The notes under the pieces were generated by a model, which searched no databases, was not told the origin of the DNA, and saw only the letters and a program-made list of their open reading frames with translations. A stretch of DNA of 64,000 nt from Candidatus Competibacter denitrificans Run_A_D11 (GTDB taxonomy: Bacteria > Pseudomonadota > Gammaproteobacteria > Competibacterales > Competibacteraceae): positions 186,001 to 250,000 of the forward strand of contig NZ_CBTJ020000001.1 in assembly GCF_001051235.1 (NCBI RefSeq). Direction: 5' to 3'. Positions 1-10,576 of this stretch are shown one piece after another. The translations under genes were made by a program, and so were the position numbers. Within the stretch, counting starts at the first letter, position 1; each line of letters opens with the position of its first letter.

Positions 1-422
1 GCGGGTTGACCCTGTTTATCGGCCGCTCGCGGATGGGCCGCGCCTGTCGCGCCTGTTCCGAGGATCGCGGCATGGCCAACCTGCTCGGCATCGACACCGA
101 TCGGGTGATCGCCTTGACCTTCGTGCTCGGCGCGGCGCTGGCGGCGGTGGCGGGAGTGCTGGTCAGCATGTATTACGGGCTGGTGAATCCCTTCATCGGC
201 TTTATCGCCGGCTTGAAGGCGTTTACGGCGGCGGTGCTGGGCGGAATCGGCAGCATTCCCGGCGCGATGCTCGGTGGGGTGGTGCTGGGGCTGGCGGAGA
301 GCTTCGCCTCCGCTTATCTGCAAACCGAATACAAGGACGTGGTGGCGTTCGCGCTGCTGATTCTGGTGCTGCTGGTGCGACCCACCGGCCTGTTGGGTCG
401 GCCCGACGTGGAGAAGGTGTAG
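1..422 (+). CDS. livH: Branched-chain amino acid ABC transporter permease LivH, 5' end missing
   Basis: Inner-membrane permease of the high-affinity leucine/isoleucine/valine uptake system. Only the C-terminal 140 or so residues lie in the window; the reading frame is open from base 3, so the gene starts upstream. Visible are two or three hydrophobic segments and the family motif [15 protein letters not shown], followed by a final membrane helix and the typical end LVRPTGLLG. The next gene, livM, starts 2 bases after the stop, and livG and livF follow, so assignment to the Liv system is secure although half the protein is unseen. Confidence 0.93.
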   Translation, partial: GLTLFIGRSRMGRACRACSEDRGMANLLGIDTDRVIALTFVLGAALAAVAGVLVSMYYGLVNPFIGFIAGLKAFTAAVLGGIGSIPGAMLGGVVLGLAESFASAYLQTEYKDVVAFALLILVLLVRPTGLLGRPDVEKV

Positions 423-424
423 CC

Positions 425-1702
425 ATGCCCCGCGCCCTGTCCGATGCACTATTGGCGGCGGCGTTGACCGCCGTCCTCCTCACCCCGATCTTTGGCCTGC
501 ACATTCGCGTTGATGGCGTCAACGTCTCGCTCAATCGCACCCCGATGCCGGTCATCGTCGCGGTGGTGATCGTCTTTTTGCTGCGCTTGTTCCAGCAGCC
601 GCTGCAACGGCTCTGGGCCAAGCTGCGCGCGCCGGCTTCCTGGCGCGAAAACGCCCTGACCGCCGCTCTGGGTCAGACCGTCCAGCAGCCACGTTATCGG
701 CTGGCGCTGTGGTTGCTGCTGCTGGCCGCCGCCATGATCTGGCCGTTCACCGCCTCGCGCGGCGCGGTGGACGTGATGACGCTGGCCTTGATCTACGTGA
801 TGCTGGGCTTGGGGCTGAACATCGTGGTCGGCTTCGCCGGTTTGCTGGTGTTGGGCTACGCCGCGTTCTATGCGGTCGGGGCCTACACCTACGCCTATCT
901 GGCCCAGCAATACGGGCTGTCGTTCTGGTGGGGTTTACCGCTGGCCGGTGGGCTGGCGGCGCTGACCGGCTTCCTGCTCGGCCTGCCGGTGCTGCGGCTG
1001 CGCGGCGATTATCTGGCTATCGTCACCCTCGGTTTCGGTGAAATCACCCGACTGCTGTTGAATAACCTGAATTCGCTGACCGGCGGTCCCGACGGTATCG
1101 GCAACATTCCCCGCCCCACCCTGTTTGGGCTGGAATTCAACCGTGTCGCCAGTGAGGATGGAACGGCTTTTCACGAATTTTTCGGCCTGGACTACAGCGG
1201 CAATCACGGGGTGATTTTCATGTATTTGCTGGGGCTGGCGTTGGTGCTGGCCACCCTGTTTGTGATCAACCGTTTGCTGCGGATGCCGCTGGGCCGCGCC
1301 TGGGAAGCCCTGCGTGAAGATGAAACCGCCTGTCGTTCGCTGGGCTTGAACCCCACCGTCATCAAACTGTCGGCGCTGACCCTGAGCGCCGCCTTCGCCG
1401 GTTTCGCCGGAGCCTTTTTCGCGGCCCGGCAAGGCTATATCAATCCCGAATCCTTCACCTTCATCGAATCGGCGATGGTGCTGGCGATTGTGGTGCTGGG
1501 CGGGATGGGATCGCAACTTGGCGTGATGCTGGCGGCGGTCGCTATCACCGTGTTGCCGGAACTGGCGCGCGAGTTCAACGAATACCGGATGCTGGCTTTC
1601 GGGCTGGTGATGGTGCTGATGATGATGTGGCGACCGCAAGGGCTGATTCCCGCCTCCCGCCCACCGCAGAAATTGCCCGAACATGCGGAGGCGACCCAAT
1701 GA
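425..1702 (+). CDS. livM: Branched-chain amino acid ABC transporter permease LivM
   Basis: Second membrane permease of the Liv transporter, 425 residues. It has about ten hydrophobic segments, the family stretch [18 protein letters not shown] near residue 125, and a cytoplasmic coupling region ([15 protein letters not shown] near residue 296) that contacts the ATPases. The first 110 residues form an extra hydrophobic N-terminal region typical of long LivM proteins. The ATG follows the livH stop by 2 bases, and the TGA overlaps the livG ATG (ATGA), indicating translational coupling. Confidence 0.95.
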   Translation: MPRALSDALLAAALTAVLLTPIFGLHIRVDGVNVSLNRTPMPVIVAVVIVFLLRLFQQPLQRLWAKLRAPASWRENALTAALGQTVQQPRYRLALWLLLLAAAMIWPFTASRGAVDVMTLALIYVMLGLGLNIVVGFAGLLVLGYAAFYAVGAYTYAYLAQQYGLSFWWGLPLAGGLAALTGFLLGLPVLRLRGDYLAIVTLGFGEITRLLLNNLNSLTGGPDGIGNIPRPTLFGLEFNRVASEDGTAFHEFFGLDYSGNHGVIFMYLLGLALVLATLFVINRLLRMPLGRAWEALREDETACRSLGLNPTVIKLSALTLSAAFAGFAGAFFAARQGYINPESFTFIESAMVLAIVVLGGMGSQLGVMLAAVAITVLPELAREFNEYRMLAFGLVMVLMMMWRPQGLIPASRPPQKLPEHAEATQ

Positions 1703-2502
1703 GCCTCGCTGCTGCGCTCCCCGCTGGCCAACCCGCCGATCAGCCTTTGCTGGCGGTGCGGAACCTGAGTATGCGTTTCGGCGGCCTGCTGGCGGTGGAT
1801 AACGTCGCTTTCGATGTCCGGCGCGGCCAGATTTTCGCCATCATCGGCCCCAACGGTGCGGGCAAGACCACCGTGTTCAACTGCGTCGGCGGTTTCTACC
1901 ATCCCACCACCGGCAGTGTGGCGCTGGACGGACAGGCGATCAACCATCTGCCCAGCCATCGGATCGCCCGGCTGGGACTGGTGCGCACCTTCCAGAATGT
2001 GCGGCTGTTTAAAACCATGAGCGTGGTCGAAAACCTGCTGATTTCCCAGCATACCCAGTTGGAAACCCGCTTGCTGCCCGGTTTGTTCAAAACGCCTAAA
2101 TACCGCCGCGCCGAAGCCGAGGCGCTGGAACGGGCTGCCTTCTGGCTGGAAAAGGTCGGGCTGCTGGCCGTCGCCAACCGCGAAGCGGGTAATCTCGCTT
2201 ACGGCCAGCAGCGGCAGCTGGAAATCGCCCGCTGCATGATCACCCACCCCAAGCTGCTGATGCTGGATGAACCGGCGGCCGGCTTGAATCCGCAGGAAAC
2301 CCGCGATCTGGATCGGCTGATCAATGAGCTGCGCGCCAACCACGAGGTCGCGGTGCTGCTGATCGAGCACGACATGAGTCTGGTGATGGGCATTTCCGAC
2401 GAGATTCTGGTGATGGAATACGGCCGGCCTATCGCCACTGGCGCGCCGGCGGAGATTCGCAGCAATCCCAAGGTCATCAAAGCCTATCTGGGAGAAGAAT
2501 AG
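1699..2502 (+). CDS. livG: Branched-chain amino acid ABC transporter ATP-binding protein LivG
   Basis: Cytoplasmic ATPase of the Liv transporter, 267 residues. Walker A is GPNGAGKTT, the ABC signature region reads [13 protein letters not shown], and Walker B is [11 protein letters not shown] with the switch histidine in LLIEHDMSL. The ATG at 1699 is chosen because it overlaps the livM stop as ATGA; an in-frame start further upstream (1627) would lie deep inside livM. The C-terminus (VIKAYLGEE) is typical of the BCA_ABC_TP_C tail. An unrelated regulator-like gene starts 4 bases after the stop. Confidence 0.96.
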   Translation: MSLAAALPAGQPADQPLLAVRNLSMRFGGLLAVDNVAFDVRRGQIFAIIGPNGAGKTTVFNCVGGFYHPTTGSVALDGQAINHLPSHRIARLGLVRTFQNVRLFKTMSVVENLLISQHTQLETRLLPGLFKTPKYRRAEAEALERAAFWLEKVGLLAVANREAGNLAYGQQRQLEIARCMITHPKLLMLDEPAAGLNPQETRDLDRLINELRANHEVAVLLIEHDMSLVMGISDEILVMEYGRPIATGAPAEIRSNPKVIKAYLGEE

Positions 2503-2506
2503 GCCG

Positions 2507-3762
2507 ATGATGCCCATGCAGCGCACCGAACTTCTGGAACTCATCCACAACGGTGAAAGTTCCGGCGTCGAATTCAAGCTTGATCAAGTTGACAATACCG
2601 ATCTTGCCAAGGAAATCGTCGGCTTCGCCAATTTCATGGGCGGGGTCGTGTTGTTGGGTGTGGCCGATGAGGGTGACTTCGCGGGACTCACCCGGCCGAA
2701 TCTGGAAGAATGGGTCATGGAACTGTGCCGGGTTAAAATCGACCCGCCGCTGATTCCGTACTACGAGTTGCACCGCGATGTGGAGCCTGGCAAGGACATT
2801 GCGGCGGTGCGGATACTGTCCGGGCCAAGCAAGCCTTATGCGCTAATCCACCATCACCGGCGCAGCTATTACCTGCGGGTAGGCAGTACCACCCGCGAGG
2901 CTGGCCGCGATGAACTGGAACGGATGTTTCAGGATGCCGGTCGCCTGCATTACGGCGCTAAACCCGTTCCTGGCGCGACCTTGGCGGATTTCGACCGGCG
3001 ACGCCTGAAAAATTACTTCGCGCAAACGCTGGTTCAAACGCATCCCGCCGATGACGACACCGCCGGCTGGGAACAACTGCTGGTCAATTTGGAACTGATG
3101 GCGGTCAGTGGCGGAACCACCGTTCCCACCATTGACGGCTTGTTGCTGTTTGGCCAACAGCCTCGGCGATTTCTGCCGCAGGCCGGCATTCGCGCCATCG
3201 CCTACGCTGGCGATCAACCGGATTACGCCGCTCGCGCCGATCAAAACCTGACGGCTCCGATCACTCCGTTGCTTGGTACAGATAACACCCTGATGGAAAC
3301 GGGACTGATCGAACAGGCGCTGGATTTCGTCAACCGCAACACGCAACCCAGCGCCCGTCTGGTTGGCGGCCGCCGCGAAGATATCCCAGCCTATCCGGTT
3401 GAAGCACTCCGCGAAGTCATCGTCAATGCGGTGGCGCACCGTGATTACGCCGTAGCCGGAGCCGATATCCTGCTGGCGATTTACGCCGACCGGCTGGAAG
3501 TGACCAGCCCTGGCCGCCTGCCAAACTCGGCGACGGTGGACTCTTTGAAAGCCGGGTTTCGCTACGCCCGCAATCAAACCCTGGTCAATATTCTGCGCGA
3601 CTATCGCTATGTGGACTTTCGCGGTATGGGCATCCGCTACAAAGTCATTCCCGGAATGCGTGTCCACAACGGCACCGAACCCGATCTGATCGCCACCGCG
3701 CACGACTTTACGATCCGGCTATGGCAACGCTCGGCGAGCACTACCTTGCAAGGAACTCCCTC

Positions 3763-3766
<4 letters not shown>
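2507..3766 (+). CDS. AlbA_2 (Schlafen-type) / RecG-like putative transcriptional regulator inside the liv operon
   Basis: A 419-residue protein. Residues about 5-120 match an AlbA_2 (divergent Schlafen-like) domain, with the typical ESSGVEFK near the start, EIVGFANFMGG and YYLRVGSTTREA. The C-terminal half has the ALREVIVNAVAHRDY and RGMGIRYKVIPGM stretches seen in COG2865-type proteins, annotated as RecG-like helicases or regulators; no helicase motifs are visible. The gene starts 4 bases after livG and its stop overlaps the livF start (ATGA), so it is a true member of the operon. Schlafen AlbA_2 proteins are linked to nucleic-acid binding; a regulatory role in this operon is inference. Confidence 0.85.
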
Positions 3767-4467
<701 letters not shown>

Positions 4468-4488
4468 GCGACCTGCAATCCATTCTGA

Positions 4489-4530
4489 ATGCCCCGACCC
4501 GCTGGTCAGACCCGGCAGCAACCGGGGCAT
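4489..4530. other. Inverted repeat between convergent livF and adk
   Basis: ATGCCCCG (4489-4496) and CGGGGCAT (4523-4530) form a perfect 8-bp stem with a 26-nt loop. It lies 21 bases after livF and 24 bases beyond the adk stop. No T-run follows on either side, so it may be a weak bidirectional terminator or an RNA structure. The loop contains GGTCAG and CAGCAACC, which recall the SRP RNA core, but the GGAA tetraloop is missing. Confidence 0.35.
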
Positions 4531-4554
4531 CCACGATTTAGCAAAGCGCCTGGT

Positions 4555-5118
4555 TCAGGCGATTGCGTCGAGTATCGAGCGGATGCGGGTACCGATATCG
4601 CCCACGGTGCCAGTGCCTTTAACGGTGTGCAACAGACCTTTCTTTTTGTAGTAATCAATCAGCGGCGCGGTTTTTTCCTCGAACACCCGCAAGCGGTTGC
4701 GGATGGTTTCCTCGTTGTCGTCGGCACGGCCGCGTCCTAACAAACGCTTGACGATCTCCTCGTAATCCACCTCAATGAACAGAACCGCATCAAGCGGCTG
4801 GTTAATCTTGGCTAGCAGTTGGTCCAGGGCCTCCGCTTGGGCCAGATCGCGCGGGAAGCCATCCATCATGAAGCCTCTCGGGTTAATTCTGGCCAGTGCG
4901 TTCAACCCGTTCTCAATCATGCCCAGCACGAGATCGAACGGCACCAAGTCGCCAGCATCCATGTAGGGCTTGGCCCGCTTGCCCAATTCCGTGCCGGCGG
5001 ACACTTCAGCGCGTAGCAAATCGCCGGTGGCGACGGTGGAGACGCCGTAACGTTCGATGATGGCGTCGGTTTGAGTTCCCTTACCGGAGCCGGGAGCGCC
5101 TAATAGAACGATTCTCAT
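4555..5118 (-). CDS. adk: Adenylate kinase, short form
   Basis: Catalyses ATP + AMP = 2 ADP in the cytoplasm. The 187-residue protein begins with the P-loop MRIVLLGAPGSGKGTQ and carries the AMP-binding segments TGDLLRAEV and GFMMDGFPRD and the arginine stretch LLGRGRADDNEETIRNR. At 187 residues it is the short type without the roughly 30-residue LID insertion found in enterobacterial Adk. It is convergent with livF and divergent from ppa. Its product ADP and the pyrophosphatases next door belong to the same adenylate and PPi balance. Confidence 0.96.
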   Translation of the reverse strand: MRIVLLGAPGSGKGTQTDAIIERYGVSTVATGDLLRAEVSAGTELGKRAKPYMDAGDLVPFDLVLGMIENGLNALARINPRGFMMDGFPRDLAQAEALDQLLAKINQPLDAVLFIEVDYEEIVKRLLGRGRADDNEETIRNRLRVFEEKTAPLIDYYKKKGLLHTVKGTGTVGDIGTRIRSILDAIA

Positions 5119-5383
5119 AATGATTTCACTCTTTCAGTGGTGGGCAATCAATACCGGAAATTGAATCATGCGCTTAAATTATAGCGTGCGGATTCGTCAA
5201 ACAGCCGCTCGACTTATCGAATCCATACCGGCATAACCGACGCATTGAGTGAGAGCCAAGACCCCTGGTCCGTTCTCCGCACGTTTACCCCAAGGCTCAA
5301 GCTGCTAAGCGTTCAGCCATGTTGTAGTATAAGCGGTAGCGATAACGTTCCTCTTCCACCACTGCCGCGCAAAAGGTTATCCG

Positions 5384-5917
5384 ATGATCTTGGAGAGAGT
5401 AGGTCCTGGTCATAATGTTCCTGAAGAGTTCAATGTCATCATCGAAATACCCGCGCACGCAGACCCCGTTAAATACGAAGTGGATAAGAAAACGGGTGCT
5501 TTATTCGTGGATCGGTTTATGAATACCGCGATGCACTACCCCTGCAATTATGGCTATATTCCTCAAACGTTGGGTGAGGATGGCGATCCCTTGGATGTGC
5601 TGGTCGTTGCGCCTTTAGCAGTGATCAGCGGCTGTGTCGTGCGCTGTCGCGCCTTAGGCGTGCTGCACATGACAGACGAGGATGGGGGCGATCCCAAGCT
5701 TTTGGCGGTACCCATCAAAACCGAATGCGCGCTTTATGACCAGATCGACTCAGTAGACCAGATGCCCAAGTCTCAACTGAATCAGATCGCGCACTTTTTT
5801 GAACATTATAAAGACCTTGATTCCGGCAAGTGGGTTCGAATCGACGGCTGGGGTAGCGCAGAAGAAGCTAAAGCCGAAATCTTACAATGTGTGGAACGCT
5901 ACAACGATCATCAATAA
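5384..5917 (+). CDS. ppa: Soluble inorganic pyrophosphatase (family I)
   Basis: Hydrolyses pyrophosphate to two phosphates in the cytoplasm. The 177-residue length is typical of bacterial family I enzymes. The start MILERVGPG and the segment EIPAHADPVKYEVDK match the family closely, and the metal-binding motif DGDPLDVLVV is intact. The C-terminal FFEHYKDLDSGKWV is also diagnostic. The gene is followed by a membrane pyrophosphatase, so the cell has both a heat-dissipating and an energy-conserving route for PPi side by side. Confidence 0.97.
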   Translation: MILERVGPGHNVPEEFNVIIEIPAHADPVKYEVDKKTGALFVDRFMNTAMHYPCNYGYIPQTLGEDGDPLDVLVVAPLAVISGCVVRCRALGVLHMTDEDGGDPKLLAVPIKTECALYDQIDSVDQMPKSQLNQIAHFFEHYKDLDSGKWVRIDGWGSAEEAKAEILQCVERYNDHQ

Positions 5918-6015
5918 ACTATGTATCAGTCAAATGCGGTCAGTCACTCAGCTTGGCGGGGTTTGGCTGTTTCATGTGGGGGACAGGCGGTTGTTGGCGA
6001 CCAGCCACTTGTCGT

Positions 6016-6039
6016 GGTCATCTTGACCTCTTTTTTTTT
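6016..6039 (+). terminator. Possible rho-independent terminator after ppa
   Basis: GGTCA (6016-6020) and TGACC (6024-6028) form a short 5-bp stem with a 3-nt loop, followed by TC and nine T residues (6031-6039). It lies in the 305-bp gap between ppa and hppA. The stem is short, so efficiency is uncertain. Confidence 0.45.
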
Positions 6040-6046
6040 GAGGGCG

Positions 6047-6055
6047 TGGTATGCT
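6047..6055 (+). promoter_or_regulatory. hppA: Possible extended -10 promoter element upstream of hppA
   Basis: TGGTATGCT fits an extended -10 (TGn plus TATGCT), 168 bases before the hppA ATG. A TTGACC lies 21 bases upstream of the hexamer, too far for an ideal -35, so the extended -10 would have to compensate. The rest of the 5918-6222 gap holds no gene I can support. Confidence 0.3.
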
Positions 6056-6222
6056 GGTTCGGGTTTTCATACCCGACGATCCCGTTGCGGTACTTGATCG
6101 ACGTTCGGTTGTGGGATTGGCTGTGCCGGCCGTGAGAATGAGCGCCATAAACATAAACAGCACACAATAATCTGGAGAAAAATTATGCTCTTACCTTATT
6201 CATACTGCGGAGGAATCGGGTC

Positions 6223-8271
6223 ATGGCGACAGTAGGGTTAATCTTGGCATTACTTTGCTCAATTGGGGCACTGATTTATGGCGCCCAGTCGGTCAAATGG
6301 ATTCTCGCCAAGGATGCTGGCAACGCGCGAATGCAAGAAATCGCCGCCGCCGTGCAGGAAGGCGCCCGCGCTTATCTGAACCGGCAATACACCACGATTG
6401 CGGTTGTTGGCGTGATTGTCGGCGCCATTATCTTCTTTACACTGGGCAGCTTATCAGCCATTGGTTTTTTCATTGGCGCCATCTGTTCGGGTGTAGCCGG
6501 TTATATCGGCATGTACGTCTCGGTGCGCGCCAATGTTCGTACCGCCCAAGCCGCGCACGGGGGATTGAACGCGGCCTTGGAAGTGGCGTTTCGCGGCGGT
6601 GCAATCACCGGCTTGCTGGTGGTCGGCCTCGGTCTCCTCGGCGTCGCTGGCTATTATGCCCTGCTCTATGCCTACAGCGGCGCTGTCCCTGATCTTGGCC
6701 CGCTAGTCGGCCTGGCTTTCGGTAGCTCCTTAATCTCCATTTTCGCCCGTCTGGGCGGCGGTATCTTCACCAAGGGCGCGGATGTCGGCGCTGATCTGGT
6801 GGGTAAGGTCGAAGCCGGTATTCCTGAAGACGACCCGCGCAACCCAGCGGTGATCGCCGACAACGTGGGCGATAACGTGGGTGACTGCGCCGGCATGGCG
6901 GCCGACTTGTTTGAGACCTATGCTGTCACCATCATTGCCACCATGCTGGTTGGTAGCCTGATGTTTACCGGTGATCTGATCAAGAATGCGATTGCCTTGC
7001 CCCTGGTCATGGGTGGGGTCTCGATTATCGCCTCGATTATCGGCTGTGGCTTTGTCAAGGCGCGCGAAGGCGAGAAGATCATGAACGCGCTGTATCGCGG
7101 TTTAGCGGTCGCTGGTGGTATTTCCGCCGTGGCGTTCATCCCCGTTATCTGGATTCTCATGGGTGGCCAGCATTTCTTGGGCCTATGGGGTTCAGCATTG
7201 GTCGGTTTGGGCCTGACCGCTGCGATGGTGGTGGTCACCGAATACTACACCGCCACCGAGTTCAGCCCGGTGCGTAAATTGGCCGAAGCCTGCACCACTG
7301 GTCACGCGACGAACATCATCGCCGGACTGGCAGTTTCAATGAAAGCGACCGCACTGCCGGTGCTGGCGGTATGCCTGAGCATCGGCCTGTCCTACTCCTG
7401 GGCGGGCCTCTACGGCATCGCTATCGCCGCCACCGCTATGCTGTCGATGGCCGGTATCATCGTCGCCCTGGACGCTTACGGCCCCATCACCGACAACGCC
7501 GGCGGTATTGCCGAAATGGCCGAGATGGATGAGAAGATCCGTGCGATCACCGACCCGCTGGATGCGGTGGGCAACACCACGAAAGCGGTCACCAAAGGCT
7601 ATGCTATCGGCTCGGCGGGTCTGGCGGCGCTGGTGCTGTTCGCCGATTTCGAGCACAAGCTGGAGCTGGCTCATATCAAGGTCGATTTCTCGCTGACCGA
7701 TCCGGTGGTCATCATCGGCCTGTTCATCGGCGGCATGATCCCGTTCCTGTTCGGCGCAATGGCGATGGAAGCGGTCGGTCGCGCGGCGGGCGCCGTGGTG
7801 CTGGAAGTGCGTCGTCAGTTCCAGGAAATCGCCGGCATTATGGAAGGCACCACCAAGCCCGATTATTCGCGCGCGGTTGATTTGCTGACCAAGGCCGCGA
7901 TCAAGGAAATGATCCTTCCGTCTCTGTTGCCCGTGCTGACCCCCATCGTGGTCGCATTTGGTATGGCCTGGCTGATGGGTCCCGACGCTGGACCGAAGGC
8001 ATTGGGTGGTTTGCTAATGGGCACCATTATCACTGGCCTGTTCGTGGCCCTGTCGATGACCGCGGGTGGTGGCGCTTGGGATAACGCCAAGAAGTACATC
8101 GAAGACGGTAACTTCGGCGGCAAAGGTTCGGAAGCGCACAAGGCGGCCGTCACTGGCGACACCGTAGGTGACCCCTACAAAGACACCGCTGGCCCGGCCG
8201 TGAATCCGTTGATCAAAATCATCAACATCGTCGCCCTGCTCATCGTGCCGCTGTTGGTGGCAATGAAGTAG
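6223..8271 (+). CDS. hppA: Membrane-bound proton-translocating pyrophosphatase, K+-independent type
   Basis: Couples PPi hydrolysis to proton pumping across the inner membrane. The 682-residue protein has about 16 hydrophobic segments. The substrate-site motifs [32 protein letters not shown] and [14 protein letters not shown] are all present. In the ion-specificity segment it reads [10 protein letters not shown]: the lysine replaces the alanine of K+-dependent enzymes, so it should be the K+-independent H+ pump. GGAGG sits about 9 bases before the ATG. moaC starts 9 bases downstream and may be co-transcribed. Confidence 0.97.
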   Translation: MATVGLILALLCSIGALIYGAQSVKWILAKDAGNARMQEIAAAVQEGARAYLNRQYTTIAVVGVIVGAIIFFTLGSLSAIGFFIGAICSGVAGYIGMYVSVRANVRTAQAAHGGLNAALEVAFRGGAITGLLVVGLGLLGVAGYYALLYAYSGAVPDLGPLVGLAFGSSLISIFARLGGGIFTKGADVGADLVGKVEAGIPEDDPRNPAVIADNVGDNVGDCAGMAADLFETYAVTIIATMLVGSLMFTGDLIKNAIALPLVMGGVSIIASIIGCGFVKAREGEKIMNALYRGLAVAGGISAVAFIPVIWILMGGQHFLGLWGSALVGLGLTAAMVVVTEYYTATEFSPVRKLAEACTTGHATNIIAGLAVSMKATALPVLAVCLSIGLSYSWAGLYGIAIAATAMLSMAGIIVALDAYGPITDNAGGIAEMAEMDEKIRAITDPLDAVGNTTKAVTKGYAIGSAGLAALVLFADFEHKLELAHIKVDFSLTDPVVIIGLFIGGMIPFLFGAMAMEAVGRAAGAVVLEVRRQFQEIAGIMEGTTKPDYSRAVDLLTKAAIKEMILPSLLPVLTPIVVAFGMAWLMGPDAGPKALGGLLMGTIITGLFVALSMTAGGGAWDNAKKYIEDGNFGGKGSEAHKAAVTGDTVGDPYKDTAGPAVNPLIKIINIVALLIVPLLVAMK

Positions 8272-8280
8272 GCTTCTGCT

Positions 8281-8757
8281 GTGGCTGAATTAAGCCACTT
8301 CAACGCCGCCGGCGAGGCCCACATGGTCGATGTGGGCGATAAGGAGATCACTCGCCGGGTGGCTGTTGCTGAAGGGTTTATCCATATGCAGCCGGCCACC
8401 TTGCAACGCATCGTGGCCGGTGCGCACGCCAAGGGTGATGTGCTCGGCATCGCCCGTCTCGCCGGCATCATGGGCGCCAAACGCACCGCTGATCTGATTC
8501 CGCTATGTCACCCATTGGCACTAACGCGGGTCGCCATCGATTTGGAGCCGATCAGTGACAAAAATCTAGTCCGCTGCCAAGCCACGGTGGAAACCGTCAG
8601 TCGCACCGGTGTTGAGATGGAAGCCTTAACCGCCGTGCAAGTCGCACTGCTCACCGTCTATGACATGTGCAAGGCCACCGACCGTGCCATGACGATGACC
8701 GATATCCGCTTGCTGGAAAAAACAGGTGGCAAATCAGGCAACTGGCGGCGTGAATGA
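8281..8757 (+). CDS. moaC: Cyclic pyranopterin monophosphate synthase MoaC
   Basis: Acts in the first stage of molybdenum cofactor synthesis, converting the MoaA product (3',8-cyclo-7,8-dihydro-GTP) into cyclic pyranopterin monophosphate. The 158-residue length is normal. Diagnostic segments are [18 protein letters not shown] near residue 16, the LIPLCHPL motif near residue 76 and the C-terminal [19 protein letters not shown]. Translation starts with GTG. The stop overlaps the rnd ATG (ATGA), so the two genes are translationally coupled. No other moa gene is in the window. Confidence 0.96.
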   Translation: MAELSHFNAAGEAHMVDVGDKEITRRVAVAEGFIHMQPATLQRIVAGAHAKGDVLGIARLAGIMGAKRTADLIPLCHPLALTRVAIDLEPISDKNLVRCQATVETVSRTGVEMEALTAVQVALLTVYDMCKATDRAMTMTDIRLLEKTGGKSGNWRRE

Positions 8758-9863
8758 ATCCTCTGTATATCGTCGATCAGGCGGCACTCAGTGATTTTTG
8801 CCAACAGATCCACGCTGTACCGTGGATAGCGCTCGACACTGAATTCATCCGCGAACAGACCTATTATCCACAGCTTTGCCTCATTCAGATTGCCATCCCT
8901 AGCCAAATCGCCTGTATCGATGCCCTGGCGCTGCCATCGCTGGAACCGTTATTAGAGCGGCTTTATGATCCGACCATCCTCAAAATCTTGCACGCCGGCC
9001 ACCAGGATTTGGAAATCTTTTTTCACCTGCGCGGCAGCGTCCCATCACCGATTTTCGACACGCAATTGGCGGCACTGGTGTTGGGCTGTGGCAGCCAACT
9101 CGGTTATGCCAACTTAGTGCAACAGATCCTGGGTATAGATCTAGCCAAGGCCCATACCCGCGCCGACTGGCGCCAGCGGCCACTGCCTACGGCATGGCTC
9201 GCTTACGCGGCGGATGACGTGAATTATCTGGGAGAGATTTACACTCGCCAGCGAACTGCCCTTGACGCGCGCGGTTGGTTGAGCGCACTGGCAGAAGATT
9301 TTCAAGCGTTGAGCCATCCTGACCGGTATCAGCCACAACCCCAACAAGAGTGGCGGCGGATTCGGGAGCAAAACCGCTTGCGTGGACCTGGGCGCGCGGT
9401 GCTGCGTGCGCTGGCGGCTTGGCGAGAGGATCAAGCTCGCCAACACGACCGGCCACGCCGTTGGATTCTCGACGACAGTGTATTGGTAGAACTCGCCCGT
9501 CGCCTTCCAGATACCCAAGATGCGCTACAGCAGATTCGTGGCTTACCTGGTACGACCTGTCGGCGGCACGGTGCGGCTTTGCTAGAGCTGATCGCCAGCG
9601 CCCGGCAAGAACCCCCTGAATGTTGGCCGGACCATACACGCCGCCCAACTTTTTCCCAACAGGGCGCGCTCCAGGCGGGAAAGTTGCTACAGTGGATTGA
9701 GACGAGAGCCAGCCACTATGGCATCGATCCTCGTGATATTGCCGACCAGCGAGATATCGAATGCCTGCTGACCGGCCAGGATTCTCGATTGCTGCATGGC
9801 TGGCGGGCAGCGCTGATCGGCAATGAGCTTGCCGAACACCTCGCATCCCCTACCAAGCCCTAA
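8754..9863 (+). CDS. rnd: Ribonuclease D
   Basis: 3'-5' exoribonuclease that matures tRNA 3' ends. The 369-residue protein has the DEDDy exonuclease residues in order: LDTEFIRE near residue 25, the AGHQDLEIF block near residue 82 and [13 protein letters not shown] near residue 150. An HRDC domain follows at about residues 205-285. It overlaps moaC by 4 bases and is followed by a strong terminator, so it ends a transcription unit with hppA-moaC or moaC alone. Confidence 0.95.
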   Translation: MNPLYIVDQAALSDFCQQIHAVPWIALDTEFIREQTYYPQLCLIQIAIPSQIACIDALALPSLEPLLERLYDPTILKILHAGHQDLEIFFHLRGSVPSPIFDTQLAALVLGCGSQLGYANLVQQILGIDLAKAHTRADWRQRPLPTAWLAYAADDVNYLGEIYTRQRTALDARGWLSALAEDFQALSHPDRYQPQPQQEWRRIREQNRLRGPGRAVLRALAAWREDQARQHDRPRRWILDDSVLVELARRLPDTQDALQQIRGLPGTTCRRHGAALLELIASARQEPPECWPDHTRRPTFSQQGALQAGKLLQWIETRASHYGIDPRDIADQRDIECLLTGQDSRLLHGWRAALIGNELAEHLASPTKP

Positions 9864-9982
9864 TCTTGGTGCTATCTCACGATTCGTTGCCTCACCATCC
9901 GGGTCGGCGTCTCGCATTCAGGCAACATTCACATTGTTGGTTCAATAATGCGTTCCACAGTGTGGGTGTATGTGGGTTTTGA

Positions 9983-10039
9983 TGACGGCGTACCCACGAT
10001 GATCCTTAGATGATTAGTGGGTGCGCCGTCAGCCTTTTT
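9983..10039 (+). terminator. Rho-independent terminator after rnd
   Basis: A 15-bp stem with one mismatch (9983-9997 with 10017-10031) is followed by GCC and five T residues at 10035-10039. The loop is 19 nt. It lies 120 bases after the rnd stop and 37 bases before the next gene's ATG. Confidence 0.75.
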
Positions 10040-10075
10040 ACCCTGCCCGATGCGACTATCTTTGGAGAACCTGCG

Positions 10076-10405
10076 ATGAGCACGCTATACAGACTTGCCC
10101 TTCTCGCCGCCACCTTGGGGTTGACCACGGCCTGTGCTCCGCCAGGCTCCCCATACGCTCATGCCCATAATGGTGCCTTGGCCGGTGCAGCCGCTGGCGC
10201 GGTCATCGGACACCAATTGGATGATCGAAATGGTGCCTTGGCCGGTGGCTTGGCGGGCGCGGTGATCGGTGGTTCTATCGGCAACCAGATGGATTATCGT
10301 GATCGATATGAGGGGCCGGAGCCTTATTATCGACGCGACCGACGCCCTCCACAGGGTTATCGCGATTATGGGCCACCACCGGGTTATTACGACGAGCCTT
10401 ACTAA
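10076..10405 (+). CDS. Glycine-zipper (2TM) lipoprotein
   Basis: A 109-residue exported protein. The signal peptide ends in a lipobox (GLTTAC) with Cys20 as the lipidation site. A glycine-zipper region follows with repeated GAAAGAVIG, GGLAGAVIGG and similar segments at residues 32-67, then a Tyr/Pro/Arg-rich tail (YYRRDRRPP, PPPGYY). Such proteins sit in the outer membrane; the precise role is unknown. The ATG at 10076 is preferred over an in-frame start at 10010 because it gives a normal signal peptide and has GGAGAA upstream. It is monocistronic, flanked by terminators on both sides. Confidence 0.88.
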   Translation: MSTLYRLALLAATLGLTTACAPPGSPYAHAHNGALAGAAAGAVIGHQLDDRNGALAGGLAGAVIGGSIGNQMDYRDRYEGPEPYYRRDRRPPQGYRDYGPPPGYYDEPY

Positions 10406-10428
10406 GCGCGGCTCCTCGGTCTTATACC

Positions 10429-10467
10429 GCCACGCCCGGCCTGGCAACAGGTCGGGCGTGGCCTTTT
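10429..10467 (+). terminator. Rho-independent terminator after the glycine-zipper lipoprotein gene
   Basis: A 15-bp G+C-rich stem (10429-10443 with 10448-10462, one wobble) closes a GCAA tetraloop and is followed by CTTTT. It starts 24 bases after the stop codon. Confidence 0.85.
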
Positions 10468-10532
10468 ATTGACCAACGATTCTTCGGCCAACCACTGGTT
10501 TGCCAGTACAGAACCGAGCCGCTGGCTCCAAA

Positions 10533-10559
10533 GTCGGCTCCCCGCTAAGAAGAGCCGAC
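10533..10559 (-). terminator. Terminator for the minus-strand gene at 10577
   Basis: Read on the minus strand, GTCGGCTC and GAGCCGAC form a perfect 8-bp stem with an 11-nt loop, followed by TTT. It lies 18 bases beyond the stop of the 255-residue orphan gene. Confidence 0.6.
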
Positions 10560-10576
10560 AAGGGCTATTTACACGA

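Noticed and set aside
935..2577. Long minus-strand frames opposite livM and livG
   Set aside because: They overlap well-supported transporter genes and have the Gln/His-rich composition of antisense frames.
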